DNA of 15,078 nucleotides from CAZNNH01 sp964574335 (GTDB taxonomy: Bacteria > Acidobacteriota > Vicinamibacteria > Fen-336), in NCBI GenBank assembly GCA_964574335.1, contig CAZNNH010000156.1:1-15078 (forward strand), in the 5' to 3' direction. Of the stretch, positions 6,777 to 14,992 are shown one piece after another; positions within the stretch are counted from its first letter, which is position 1; each line of letters opens with the position of its first letter. A program made the translations under genes and the position numbers. The notes below the pieces were generated by a model. It had not been told where the DNA came from, did not search any database, and saw nothing but the letters and a program-made list of their open reading frames with translations.

Positions 6777-7841
6777 TCAAACCGCGGCAGGTTTCCTGGT
6801 GTTTCTCTCTGGATTGACGCCCGGAAGCGGCAGCTGAGGGTCGGCGTTCCCGTCGAGCCCCATTCGCTCGCCTCGTTCGAAGGCCAGGAATCCGGCCGCT
6901 CCGATCATCGCCGCGTTGTCCGTCGACAGCCGCACCGGCGGCGCGAACAGCGGCAGGCCGATCTCGGCGGCCATCTGCTGCGCCTCCGCCCTCAGCCGGG
7001 AGTTGGCGGCGACGCCGCCCGTCAGCAGCAGGCTCCTGGGCCGTCGAGACTCGGCGACCTGGCGCATACGGCCGAGCAAGGCGTCGACCACCGCCTGCTG
7101 GAAGGAGGCCACCAGGTCCCGGATCTCCTGGGGCACCCGGGAGGGGTCGGCCACCTTCGGGATGTCGTGGCGCCTCACGTGATACAGGACCGCCGTCTTG
7201 ATCCCGCTGAACGAGTAGTCGGGGCGGCCGTCGCTCATCTTCGGGATGGCGAAGCGGACCGCCCGCTGGTTGGCCCCCTGGGCCAGGCGGTCGATGGTCG
7301 GACCGCCCGGGTAGCCGAGGCCCAGCAGCTTGGCGACCTTGTCGAACGCCTCGCCGGCGGCGTCGTCGCGGGTGCGCCCCAGCAGCTCGTAGCGACCCCG
7401 GGCGGGAACCTCGAAGAGATGGGTGTGGCCGCCGGAGACCACCAACGCCAGCGCCGGGAGCGGGATCTCCTCGTGGGTCAGGAACGGGGCCTCGATGTGG
7501 CCGGAGATGTGGTGGACGGGGACCAGCGGCTTGCCGTGGACGAAGGCGATCCCCTTGGCCGCCTGCAAGCCCACCAGCAGCGAGCCCACCAGGCCCGGGC
7601 CGCAGGTGACCGCCACCGCGTCGAGGTCGGGGTAGTCGAGGCCGGCCTCGTCCATCGCCTCCGAGACCACCGGGCAGATCGCCTCGATGTGATGGCGCGA
7701 GGCGACCTCGGGGACCACCCCACCGTAGGGAGCGTGGATCTCTGCCTGGCTGGCCACGACGTTCGAGAGGATCCACCGCCCGTCCTCGAGGACGGCGGCC
7801 GCCGTCTCGTCGCACGAGGTCTCGATGGCGAGCAGGCGCAC
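6777..7841 (-). CDS. tsaD: tRNA N6-adenosine threonylcarbamoyltransferase TsaD
   Basis: TsaD (formerly Gcp/YgjD) transfers the threonylcarbamoyl group from threonylcarbamoyl-AMP to A37 of ANN-decoding tRNAs, working with TsaB and TsaE in the cytoplasm. From the GTG at 7841 it is 354 aa, a usual length. It shows the ASKHA-fold N-terminus LLAIETSCDETA (3-14), PEVASRHH (44-51), the iron-binding HHISGHIEAP (110-119, with His111 and His115), VVSGGHTHL (134-142), GEAFDKVAKLLGLGYPGGP (163-181), LTGGVAANSRLR (273-284) and STDNAAMIG (306-314, with metal ligand Asp308). The start is set by the conserved N-terminus; upstream residues in the same frame lie inside mtnA. It follows the mtnA stop by five bases with no strong Shine-Dalgarno, suggesting translational coupling. 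tsaB and tsaE are not in the window. Confidence 0.96.
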   Translation of the reverse strand: MRLLAIETSCDETAAAVLEDGRWILSNVVASQAEIHAPYGGVVPEVASRHHIEAICPVVSEAMDEAGLDYPDLDAVAVTCGPGLVGSLLVGLQAAKGIAFVHGKPLVPVHHISGHIEAPFLTHEEIPLPALALVVSGGHTHLFEVPARGRYELLGRTRDDAAGEAFDKVAKLLGLGYPGGPTIDRLAQGANQRAVRFAIPKMSDGRPDYSFSGIKTAVLYHVRRHDIPKVADPSRVPQEIRDLVASFQQAVVDALLGRMRQVAESRRPRSLLLTGGVAANSRLRAEAQQMAAEIGLPLFAPPVRLSTDNAAMIGAAGFLAFERGERMGLDGNADPQLPLPGVNPERNTRKPAAV

Positions 7842-7846
7842 GCTGC

Positions 7847-8893
<1,047 letters not shown>

Positions 8894-8898
8894 GCCCA

Positions 8899-8903
8899 CC
8901 TCC
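8899..8903 (-). promoter_or_regulatory. Shine-Dalgarno implying a TTG start for mtnA
   Basis: GGAGG on the minus strand ends in the same base that begins the in-frame GTG at 8899, so that GTG cannot be served by it. The next in-frame start codon, TTG at 8893-8891, is five bases away, an ideal spacing. This is the reason for the start chosen for mtnA. Confidence 0.55.
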
Positions 8904-8958
8904 TGCCCCCATCGTAGTGCAGAACGCGCACCGGCAGCGGGATGGAGGCGCGGCGCGT

Positions 8959-8975
8959 GGCCAAGGCGCTTGGCC
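8959..8975. other. Perfect 7-bp inverted repeat upstream of mtnA
   Basis: GGCCAAG and CTTGGCC flank a three-base loop (GCG). It lies between the receptor terminator and mtnA and would form a compact hairpin in minus-strand RNA, about 65 bases before the mtnA start. There is no following T-run, so it is not a clear terminator. It could be a second stabilising hairpin, part of the mtnA leader, or chance in GC-rich DNA. Confidence 0.3.
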
Positions 8976-9038
8976 GCCGAAGGCAGGATCAGGCCGCCGA
9001 CCGTGGGGGACGATCAGGGTCGGCCCGGTACAAGAAGA

Positions 9039-9068
9039 CGGCGGCGAGACCCGAAGGCCTCGCCGCCG
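9039..9068 (-). terminator. Probable intrinsic terminator of the TonB-dependent receptor gene
   Basis: A perfect 10-bp inverted repeat, CGGCGGCGAG (9039-9048) with CTCGCCGCCG (9059-9068), encloses a 10-base loop. On the minus strand it is followed by the T-rich but imperfect TCTTCTTGT. It lies 33 bases beyond the receptor stop codon and before mtnA, where a terminator is expected. In the plus direction no T-run follows, so it should act on minus-strand transcripts only. The short T-tract makes efficiency uncertain. Confidence 0.55.
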
Positions 9069-9074
9069 CCGAAA

Positions 9075-9094
9075 GTCAAAAGTCTAGACCTGAC
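9075..9094. repeat. AT-richer palindromic motif downstream of the receptor gene
   Basis: Between the receptor stop codon and its terminator lies a stretch centred on the 8-bp palindrome GTCTAGAC (9082-9089), flanked by GTC at 9075-9077 and GAC at 9092-9094. Its composition differs from the surrounding DNA. From memory it resembles intergenic strings belonging to dispersed REP-type repeats in high-GC Gram-negatives, but I cannot verify this, and no second copy was noticed in the window. Confidence 0.25.
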
Positions 9095-9101
9095 CCCGCG
9101 C

Positions 9102-11906
9102 CTAGAACGACCAGCGGGCGCCGAGCTGGATCTGCCGTGGGCCGACCAGGCCTGCGGGCGCACCGTAGAGGACAGGCCCGTCGATCCCAGGGTAGCTCTG
9201 GTCGGGGACGCGGTTCTGGATGCCGTTGACGGTGGCGTTGTTGAACAGGTTGAAGCAGTCCATGAAGACCGCGATCCGGTCGGTGCCGTCGCCGATCTTG
9301 AAGTACTTCTCGAGTCGGAGGTCTACCAGGTGACGCATGTCCATGTGCTCGGAGCCCCGCGGCTGCAGGAAGATCCGGCGGCCCGACCGGGACGGATAGA
9401 CGAGGTCGCCCGAGGAGTACTCCTGGTAGGGCGTGTAAGGCCGGCCGCTGAAGGCCTGGTAGTAGAGGTTCAGGCCCACGTCGACCACCGGCACCTGGTA
9501 GGTCGCATAGACCTTGATCTCGTGGGTGAAGCTGTAGCTCAGGGGGCCCTGCTGGTTGATCAGCGCCCGTGACGGGCTCTCGAACAGGCTGCTGGCACCG
9601 TAGGTGTTGAATCCGCTGTTGTCCACCGTTCCCTCGGCCTTGGAGAGGACGTACGAGACCCGCGTCTGCCAGCGGTTGGAGAAGCGCTTGTCGAGGACGA
9701 CCATCAGTCCCTTGTACTTGCGCTCGGCCTTGGCGGTGCCCAGCAGGTTGCCGTTCGGGTCGAAGTACTGCCAGCCGTCCGGGTTGGTGATGTAGTAGCT
9801 TTCCTCCGACTCGTCGGGGTTGGCCCACTGGTAGCCGGTGATGGTGCCCCCGGTCAGGTCGTTGGGCAGCTCTACAGGAGTCCACCGGGCGTCCCGGATC
9901 ACCGAGCCCTGCAGGTTGCCGTCCTTGCGCCAGATGCCGGTCACCGAGAGCCGGACGTCGTTGCCCAGGGCGCGCTCGAAGCCGACCGTGAGCTCGTCGG
10001 TGAACGGGTGTTTGATGTCCGGGTCGACGGTGTACGGGGTGGAGGGGAAGCTCGCGTACTCGGTGAAGGTGTTGCCGAGGGGGCCGACCACGTCGGTGCC
10101 TTCGGGATCATAGTAGTTGAGCGTGAACGGCTCCCGTCCGGGGATGGCCGAGCTCCAGGCGTAGTAGAAGGCCCCTTCGTAGTAGCGGCCGTAGGTGCCC
10201 TTGAGGACCGTCGAGTTGTCGCCGAGCACGTCGAAGGCAAAGCCGAACCGGACCGCCAGGTCCTTGACGTCGTAGACCTTCTCCTCGCCGTTCGGGCCGT
10301 TGCCGCTGACGCCGGAGGGATGGCCGCGCACCCAGTCGTAGCGGATGCCGGGGTTCAGGGTCAGGCGGTCGCCGATCTTCCACGAGTCCTGGACGTAGAC
10401 CGACTCGCGCTGGTTGCGGCCCTCGATGTCGTACCCGTAGGTGTAGGCCGTGTACTGGCCGACCGGGTAGTAGGTGCTGTAGTCGTAGTAGAAGAGGGTC
10501 CCGAGGTTGTAGCGGCTGCGCACCCGGCTGCGCTCGATCTCCACGCCGAACTTGAGGTCGTGCTTGCCGAAGGCCTCGGCGAAGTGGGAGATCGAGGCGT
10601 TGACCTGGTGCCGGCCGCGGTCGGCGTAGTAGATCCAGCCCTGGGAGTTGAAGTACTCGCCGGTGGCGGCGTCGAAGTGCCCGGGCACCTGCTCCGGCGG
10701 TCCCTGCCGGGGGTTCAGGTCGTAGAAGCCGGTCCAGCCGTTGTACTTGACCTCGCTGAAGGTGCGCGAGCCGAAGACGTGGCGCCAGGTGAGGCCCCAG
10801 TTCCAGCCCCGCGAGTCCTCGTCGTTGGTGGTCTCGTCGGTGGTGACAAAGGCGGTGGCGGCGCCCCAGCGGCCCCGGATGTAGTAATTGTCGGACTGGA
10901 GGATGGCCGAGAAGTTGTCGTCGGGGCCGGGCTGATAGGTGAGCTTGGTGGCGAAGCGGGGGCTGAACTCCTCGAGATAGGTCCGTGGTCCGGTCGGGTC
11001 GTCCTTCTCATTGAAGTAGGTGGCGCTCACGAAGAAGAAGAGCTTGTCGTGGACGATCGGGCCCGAGAGCTGGGCGGTCAGGTCCCAGTACTTCTGGATC
11101 TGGGCCGGGTCGGCCAGCGTCGGGTTCTCCTGAGCCACCTGGTCGCTGACGTTGTCGCCGGCCAGCGAGTCCTTGGTGTAGTAGGCCTCGAACAGGCCGC
11201 CCCAGTTGTTGCCCCCGGACTTGGTGATGGTGTTGACCACCGCGCCCTGGAAGGCGCCGTACTCGGCCGGAGCGCCCAGGCCGCTGACCTGGACCTCGTC
11301 GACCAGGTTGAAGGCGAAGAACGTCCAGGCGGAGCCGCCCTCCGGGTCGCGGGTGTCGACGCCGTCGAGCAGCAGCGCGTTGGCGGTATCGGAGTCGCCG
11401 CCGTAGGCCGAGCCCAGGTTCACGCCCGGCAGGTAGTCGAGGAGCTGGGCGGCGGCGTTGGAGGGCCGGATCGGCAGGTTGAACAGCATGTCCTGGGAGA
11501 GGGTGTTGTCGGTCTTGCTGCTCGAGGTGTCGACCACCGGGGCCTCGCCCACCACCTCGATCGCCTCGCTGAACTCACCGACCGCCAACGTCAGGTTGAC
11601 CTGGACCGCCGAGCCGATGCTGACCGAGATGTTCTGCTGGCGGCGGATCTTGAAGCCCGACAGCTCGGCCTGGACCGAGTAGGTGCCGGGGTCGAGGGCC
11701 AGGAAGCGATAGGAGCCCTGGGCGTCGGTGACGTCGGTGCGCGAGCCGACTTTTCCGGTCAGCGTGACGTTGACGCCGGGAAGTGCGCCGCCACCCTCAT
11801 CGAAGATGGTGCCCTGGATGGTGCCGGTCAGGCTCTGGGCGCCCGCCGGAAGGGCCGCCGCGAGAAGGAGCGCGGCGAGCCAGGCAACGGATCTCTTGAT
11901 CGTCAT
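9102..11906 (-). CDS. Oar-like TonB-dependent receptor with N-terminal carboxypeptidase-regulatory-like domain
   Basis: This is a large outer-membrane beta-barrel transporter, 934 aa, whose substrate cannot be inferred. It begins with a signal peptide (1-23, cleavage near AGA-Q). A transthyretin-like carboxypeptidase regulatory domain follows (about 26-108, with GTIFDEGGGALPGVNVTLTG and DAQGSYRFLALDPGTYSV). A TonB-box-like segment, EAIEVVGEAP, lies at 114-123. The plug spans about 130-235 (LLLDGVDTRDPEGG, AEYGAFQGAVVNTITKSGGN) and the barrel runs to a C-terminal ARWSF, a normal barrel-assembly signal ending in Phe. This architecture, as in myxobacterial Oar, is heavily expanded in Acidobacteriota. 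The ATG has an excellent Shine-Dalgarno, GAGGAGG, 7 bases upstream. It lies 16 bases after the small membrane-protein gene, so the two probably form one transcript. No ExbB, ExbD or TonB gene is near. Confidence 0.9.
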   Translation of the reverse strand: MTIKRSVAWLAALLLAAALPAGAQSLTGTIQGTIFDEGGGALPGVNVTLTGKVGSRTDVTDAQGSYRFLALDPGTYSVQAELSGFKIRRQQNISVSIGSAVQVNLTLAVGEFSEAIEVVGEAPVVDTSSSKTDNTLSQDMLFNLPIRPSNAAAQLLDYLPGVNLGSAYGGDSDTANALLLDGVDTRDPEGGSAWTFFAFNLVDEVQVSGLGAPAEYGAFQGAVVNTITKSGGNNWGGLFEAYYTKDSLAGDNVSDQVAQENPTLADPAQIQKYWDLTAQLSGPIVHDKLFFFVSATYFNEKDDPTGPRTYLEEFSPRFATKLTYQPGPDDNFSAILQSDNYYIRGRWGAATAFVTTDETTNDEDSRGWNWGLTWRHVFGSRTFSEVKYNGWTGFYDLNPRQGPPEQVPGHFDAATGEYFNSQGWIYYADRGRHQVNASISHFAEAFGKHDLKFGVEIERSRVRSRYNLGTLFYYDYSTYYPVGQYTAYTYGYDIEGRNQRESVYVQDSWKIGDRLTLNPGIRYDWVRGHPSGVSGNGPNGEEKVYDVKDLAVRFGFAFDVLGDNSTVLKGTYGRYYEGAFYYAWSSAIPGREPFTLNYYDPEGTDVVGPLGNTFTEYASFPSTPYTVDPDIKHPFTDELTVGFERALGNDVRLSVTGIWRKDGNLQGSVIRDARWTPVELPNDLTGGTITGYQWANPDESEESYYITNPDGWQYFDPNGNLLGTAKAERKYKGLMVVLDKRFSNRWQTRVSYVLSKAEGTVDNSGFNTYGASSLFESPSRALINQQGPLSYSFTHEIKVYATYQVPVVDVGLNLYYQAFSGRPYTPYQEYSSGDLVYPSRSGRRIFLQPRGSEHMDMRHLVDLRLEKYFKIGDGTDRIAVFMDCFNLFNNATVNGIQNRVPDQSYPGIDGPVLYGAPAGLVGPRQIQLGARWSF

Positions 11907-11922
11907 CTGCTTGCCTCCTCGC

Positions 11923-12291
11923 TCACCGGACCGGCGACGTGATGCGGTCGTTGCTCCGCTTGTAGAACGAGAAAGCGATGCCGACCGCGACCAGGGCTAC
12001 CGCCGCCACCCCTTTCGGGGACTTGAGGAACGATCCCGAGCTCTCGGTGGTGACCGCCGCATCCTGGACGGAGGCCATCTCGACCGCCTCGGCCGTGTCC
12101 ATGGCCTCGACCTTGGCGGCCACTGCTGCCGTCAGCGTCGGCTGCTCGGCCTGCGGCGGGTTCGGCGTCTGGGCCGGCGCCTTCACGACCACCTCGCTCG
12201 CGGCGGCGGGCGGTATGGCGAAGGCGAAGGCCACCAGGAGAGCCAAGGCGCCCGCAAGGGGCCTGGCCCATGGCTTCGAGTCGCGTTTCAC
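11923..12291 (-). CDS. Small predicted exported single-span membrane protein
   Basis: I do not recognise this family. From the GTG at 12291 the product is 122 aa. It has a basic N-terminus and hydrophobic core (11-26) ending in IPPAAA-S, a plausible signal peptide cut near 31-32. A Pro/Ala-rich linker (38-60) and an acidic helical stretch follow. A Gly/Ala/Val membrane segment (about 94-110) is then capped by KRSNDR and the C-terminal tail ITSPVR. This predicts a periplasmic protein held by one C-terminal span. GGGAGG 6 bases before the GTG sets the start; upstream in-frame ATGs would put 8-23 odd residues before the signal peptide. It ends 16 bases before the receptor start, so they are likely co-transcribed. 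It might assist receptor biogenesis or energy coupling, but that rests only on position. It lacks the size and domains of TonB or ExbD. Confidence 0.7.
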   Translation of the reverse strand: MKRDSKPWARPLAGALALLVAFAFAIPPAAASEVVVKAPAQTPNPPQAEQPTLTAAVAAKVEAMDTAEAVEMASVQDAAVTTESSGSFLKSPKGVAAVALVAVGIAFSFYKRSNDRITSPVR

Positions 12292-12297
12292 AGGCTT

Positions 12298-12303
12298 CCT
12301 CCC
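12298..12303 (-). promoter_or_regulatory. Shine-Dalgarno for the small membrane protein
   Basis: GGGAGG on the minus strand is six bases before the GTG at 12291-12289. Together with the basic-plus-hydrophobic N-terminus that begins there, it rules against the longer forms starting at ATGs near 12336 or 12360. Confidence 0.6.
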
Positions 12304-12367
12304 TGTCAGCTCCCGGCTGCCTGGAGCTGGCGTCATGTATTTCTCTGAGGGTCGGAACACTCAACCG

Positions 12368-12376
12368 CCCCCCCCC
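12368..12376. repeat. Homopolymeric C9 (G9) tract
   Basis: Nine consecutive C residues lie in the divergent intergenic region, immediately outside the candidate -35 (12364-12359) of the minus-strand unit. Such tracts can vary in length by slipped-strand mispairing and are also prone to sequencing error. Confidence 0.9.
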
Positions 12377-12397
12377 ACGCAACCCTCATGCCAATTC

Positions 12398-12436
12398 CTG
12401 AGCCGAGCCTCAGTCGTCGAGATCTCTTCGGCTCAG
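12398..12436. other. 9-bp inverted repeat with a mutually exclusive inner hairpin
   Basis: CTGAGCCGA (12398-12406) is perfectly complementary to TCGGCTCAG (12428-12436) across a 21-base loop. The first five bases, CTGAG, can instead pair with CTCAG at 12409-12413 inside that loop, so two structures compete. It may be an operator for a dimeric regulator or part of a transcript leader. No T-run follows on either strand, so a simple terminator is unlikely. Confidence 0.35.
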
Positions 12437-12555
12437 CATGTTACGCAGGACCTTCCGCCTCTCTTCGCGCCCCGGGGGACGACATCCAACGGCATGGATC
12501 CAAGCCGTTGAATTCTTGGGTGGCCCTGGCGCCGGGCGGGGTCCTGGGGAGCGCA

Positions 12556-12585
12556 TTGACCGCGCCGCCGAGCGTGGGCTAGCGT
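12556..12585 (+). promoter_or_regulatory. Candidate promoter for a leaderless sulfatase-TPR transcript
   Basis: TTGACC (12556-12561) matches the -35 consensus at five of six positions. After an 18-bp spacer comes TAGCGT (12580-12585), which matches the -10 at only three. The expected start would fall about seven bases on, at or beside the ATG at 12592. That ATG has no Shine-Dalgarno, which fits a leaderless message. The weak -10 keeps this tentative. Confidence 0.3.
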
Positions 12586-12591
12586 TCCGGT

Positions 12592-14985
12592 ATGGGGAAA
12601 CGAAAGCGCGCTCGGCCGGCCGCACCCGAGTCGCCGCCGGCGCCCCTTCCCCTCCGCCGAAGGTGGCGAGTCGGCAGGCCCGTGTCCGTTCTCGTGATGG
12701 CCGTCGTTGCCGGCGCGGCGCTCGCCGGGTGGTGGTGGCTCGGTTCCGCGGCTCGGGTGTCCCTCGCCTCGCGCCATCCCGCACCGAGCGAGCTGAACGT
12801 CGTGGTGCTGACCCTCGACACGCTGCGGGCGGACCGGCTCGGCTGCTACGGGTTCAAGGGCGTGGAGACGCCGAACATCGACATGCTCGCGCGTGAAGGA
12901 GTCCTCTTCGAGCAGTCCACGGCCACGGTCCCGCTCACCTTCCCCTCCCACTCTTCGATCTTCACAGGGCTCATCCCGCCTCACCACGGTGTGCACGACA
13001 ATGGAGGGTTCTTCCTCGACCCAAGCCGCACCACGCTGGCCGAGCGCTTCAAGGCCGCGGGATACGTGACCGGGGCCTTCGTCGGCGCCTGGGTCCTCGA
13101 CTCCAAGTGGGGCCTGGATCAGGGCTTCGACCGCTACGCCGACCATTTCAACTTGAACAAGTTCAAGATCCTGTCGCTGGGGACAGTTCAGAAGCCTGGC
13201 GACGAGGTCATGGACGGTGCCCTGGAGTGGCTCGAGTCGGTCAAGCAGCGGCGCTTCTTTGCCTGGGTCCATCTCTACGACCCCCACACTCCCTACGAGC
13301 CACCCGAGCCGTTCGCCTCCCGCTACCGGGGCCGAGCCTATGTCGGCGAGATCGCCTACACCGACCAGGTCGTCGGCCGGCTGCTGACGTGGCTGCGTCA
13401 GTCGGGCCTCTGGGGCCGGACGCTGATCGTGCTGGTCGGCGACCACGGGGAGAGCCTCGGCGAGCACGGCGAATCCACACATTCGTTCTTCATCTACGAC
13501 TCGACCGTGGCCGTCCCGTTGATCATCCGCACGCCATGGGGCGATGCGGGACGCAGCCACGTGCAGACCTCGAGCGTGGACATCATGCCCACAGTGCTCG
13601 AGCTGGCGGGCTTGCCTCCGGAGCCTGGCCTCGACGGCCGGTCCCTGGTGCCGATCATCCTGGACCCCGGCCGGGACGATCCACGGATTGCCTACTCCGA
13701 GACCTTCTTCACTCGCTACCACTACGGTTGGCAGCACCTGCGGGCGATCCGTGACGGGCGCTACAAGCTGATCGAGGCCCCGAGGCCCGAGCTCTACGAC
13801 CTGGCCGAGGACCCGACCGAGAGCCGCAACCTGTTCTCGACGCACCGGGCGATCGCGGCGCGCCTGAGCGACCGACTGATGGCGATGGCTGGCTCCGGCG
13901 CGGAGGCGGTCCCGAAACGGGACACGATGGACCCGGAGACCCTGCAGCGGCTGGCGGCGCTGGGCTACGTCGGCAGCACGGCCGACGTGGATCCCGAAGC
14001 GGTGCTTCCCGACCCGAAGGACAAGATCGGGCTGTTCGGGCTGATGAGCGAGGCCAAGGCGGCCGCCCAGGGCGATCGGGTCGAGGACGCGATCGCCAAG
14101 ATGCGGGCCGTGATCGCGCAAGACCCCGGGATCATCGACGCTCACGCCACGCTCGGACACTGGCTGCGGCGTGTGGGCGACACCGACGGCGCGATCACCG
14201 CCTTCAAGGCCGCCCTCGACCTGAAGCCCGACGACGTCCTGGCCCTGACCAACCTCGCCAGCCTCTACCAGTCGCTTGGTGAGAACCAGAAGGCCCTCGA
14301 GGGGTATCGCGGAGCCCTCGAGCTCGAGCCGCGCAATCCCCACAACTGGTACAGCCTGGCCACCGTATATCTGGACATGGGCGAGATCGCGCAGGCCGAG
14401 ACGACCTTCCGCCACGCGCTCGAGTACAACCCCAAGATGGGTGCGGCCTACAACAGCCTCGGCGCGATCGCCTTTTCCCGTGGCCAGCTCGACGAGGCCG
14501 AGCGGCTGGTCCGGAAGGGCCTGGAGCTCGAGCCGGAGGTGCGCAAGGGACGCTTCAACCTCGGTCGGCTGGCGGAGGCGCGAGGCGATCTGCGGGGTGC
14601 CGAGCGTCTCTACCGCGAGGAGCTCGAGATGTACTCGGACGCCGGCAAAGCGCACTTCAACCTGGCCCAGCTCCTGCGCGAGGGCGGCGACGTGGACGGC
14701 TACCTCGCCGAGCTCCGGCGCTGTGTCGACCAGGCCCCCGACTTCGGCGCCTGCTTCTTCTTCCTGGCGCGGGAGGAGCTGGGGGCCGGCCACCTCGAGG
14801 TGGCCGCCGATCTGGCCCGGCGGGGCCTGAAGGTCGACAACGTCTCGGACGTGGCTCCCCTCGGCTACTACGTGCTGGCCGACGTGCTCAACCGGCAGGG
14901 CCGCGAGGCCGAAGCTGCGAAGGAGCTGAAGAACGCCCACCACCTGGAAGCCCTGATACGCGAGCACCCGCTCCCCACCCTATGA
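12592..14985 (+). CDS. Membrane-anchored sulfatase-superfamily hydrolase fused to TPR repeats
   Basis: The 797-aa product has a basic N-terminus (1-30), one membrane span (about 31-52, ending in the Trp-rich AGWWWLGSA), then an alkaline-phosphatase/sulfatase-type domain (about 68-420), presumably extracytoplasmic. The domain shows LTLDTLRADRLGCYG (73-87), PNIDMLAREGVLFE (94-107), PLTFPSHSSIFTGLIPPHHG (114-133), HLYDPHTPY (227-235), GDHGESLGEHG (283-293) and YKLIEAP (391-397). The nucleophile position is Thr116 (TFPSH), where true sulfatases have Cys or Ser in C/S-x-P-x-R for formylglycine, so arylsulfatase activity is doubtful; a phosphoester or phosphonate substrate is an alternative. From about 484 to 760 there are seven or so TPR-like repeats, such as GDTDGAITAFKAALDLKPDD and GEIAQAETTFRHALEYNP. 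No Shine-Dalgarno precedes the ATG. It is divergent from the receptor unit. Confidence 0.88.
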   Translation: MGKRKRARPAAPESPPAPLPLRRRWRVGRPVSVLVMAVVAGAALAGWWWLGSAARVSLASRHPAPSELNVVVLTLDTLRADRLGCYGFKGVETPNIDMLAREGVLFEQSTATVPLTFPSHSSIFTGLIPPHHGVHDNGGFFLDPSRTTLAERFKAAGYVTGAFVGAWVLDSKWGLDQGFDRYADHFNLNKFKILSLGTVQKPGDEVMDGALEWLESVKQRRFFAWVHLYDPHTPYEPPEPFASRYRGRAYVGEIAYTDQVVGRLLTWLRQSGLWGRTLIVLVGDHGESLGEHGESTHSFFIYDSTVAVPLIIRTPWGDAGRSHVQTSSVDIMPTVLELAGLPPEPGLDGRSLVPIILDPGRDDPRIAYSETFFTRYHYGWQHLRAIRDGRYKLIEAPRPELYDLAEDPTESRNLFSTHRAIAARLSDRLMAMAGSGAEAVPKRDTMDPETLQRLAALGYVGSTADVDPEAVLPDPKDKIGLFGLMSEAKAAAQGDRVEDAIAKMRAVIAQDPGIIDAHATLGHWLRRVGDTDGAITAFKAALDLKPDDVLALTNLASLYQSLGENQKALEGYRGALELEPRNPHNWYSLATVYLDMGEIAQAETTFRHALEYNPKMGAAYNSLGAIAFSRGQLDEAERLVRKGLELEPEVRKGRFNLGRLAEARGDLRGAERLYREELEMYSDAGKAHFNLAQLLREGGDVDGYLAELRRCVDQAPDFGACFFFLAREELGAGHLEVAADLARRGLKVDNVSDVAPLGYYVLADVLNRQGREAEAAKELKNAHHLEALIREHPLPTL

Positions 14986-14992
14986 CGCCTCG

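Larger units (their letters stand above)
12292..12591. other. Divergent intergenic region
   Basis: This 300-base stretch separates the minus-strand small-protein/receptor unit from the plus-strand sulfatase-TPR gene and must carry promoters for both. It holds a C9 tract (12368-12376), a 9-bp inverted repeat with competing pairing (12398-12436), and a -35/-10-like pair ending just before the plus-strand ATG. For the minus strand a weak TTGAGT (12364-12359) has only a poor AATACA 17 bp downstream. I see no convincing gene in it; short frames here lack codon signal and Shine-Dalgarno sites. Confidence 0.6.

Noticed and set aside
8904..9038. SAM riboswitch or similar leader before mtnA
   Set aside because: Only a short 7-bp hairpin is present; none of the multi-stem SAM aptamer architecture or conserved purine segments could be traced.
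10008..11942. 644-aa open frame on the plus strand opposite the receptor
   Set aside because: The product is Val/Gly/Ala/Asp-rich and low in complexity, as expected from reading receptor codons in reverse; no domain.
12336..12364. Sigma-70 promoter for the small-protein/receptor unit
   Set aside because: TTGAGT is fair but the -10 at 17 bp (AATACA) matches only three of six positions; not listed as a feature on its own.
12700..13000. Classical formylglycine arylsulfatase
   Set aside because: The required C/S-x-P-x-R is replaced by TFPSH, so only superfamily membership is supported.
12433..14967. 844-aa open frame on the minus strand opposite the sulfatase-TPR gene
   Set aside because: It is the mirror of strongly biased codons; the plus-strand gene has clear motifs and the antisense product has none.
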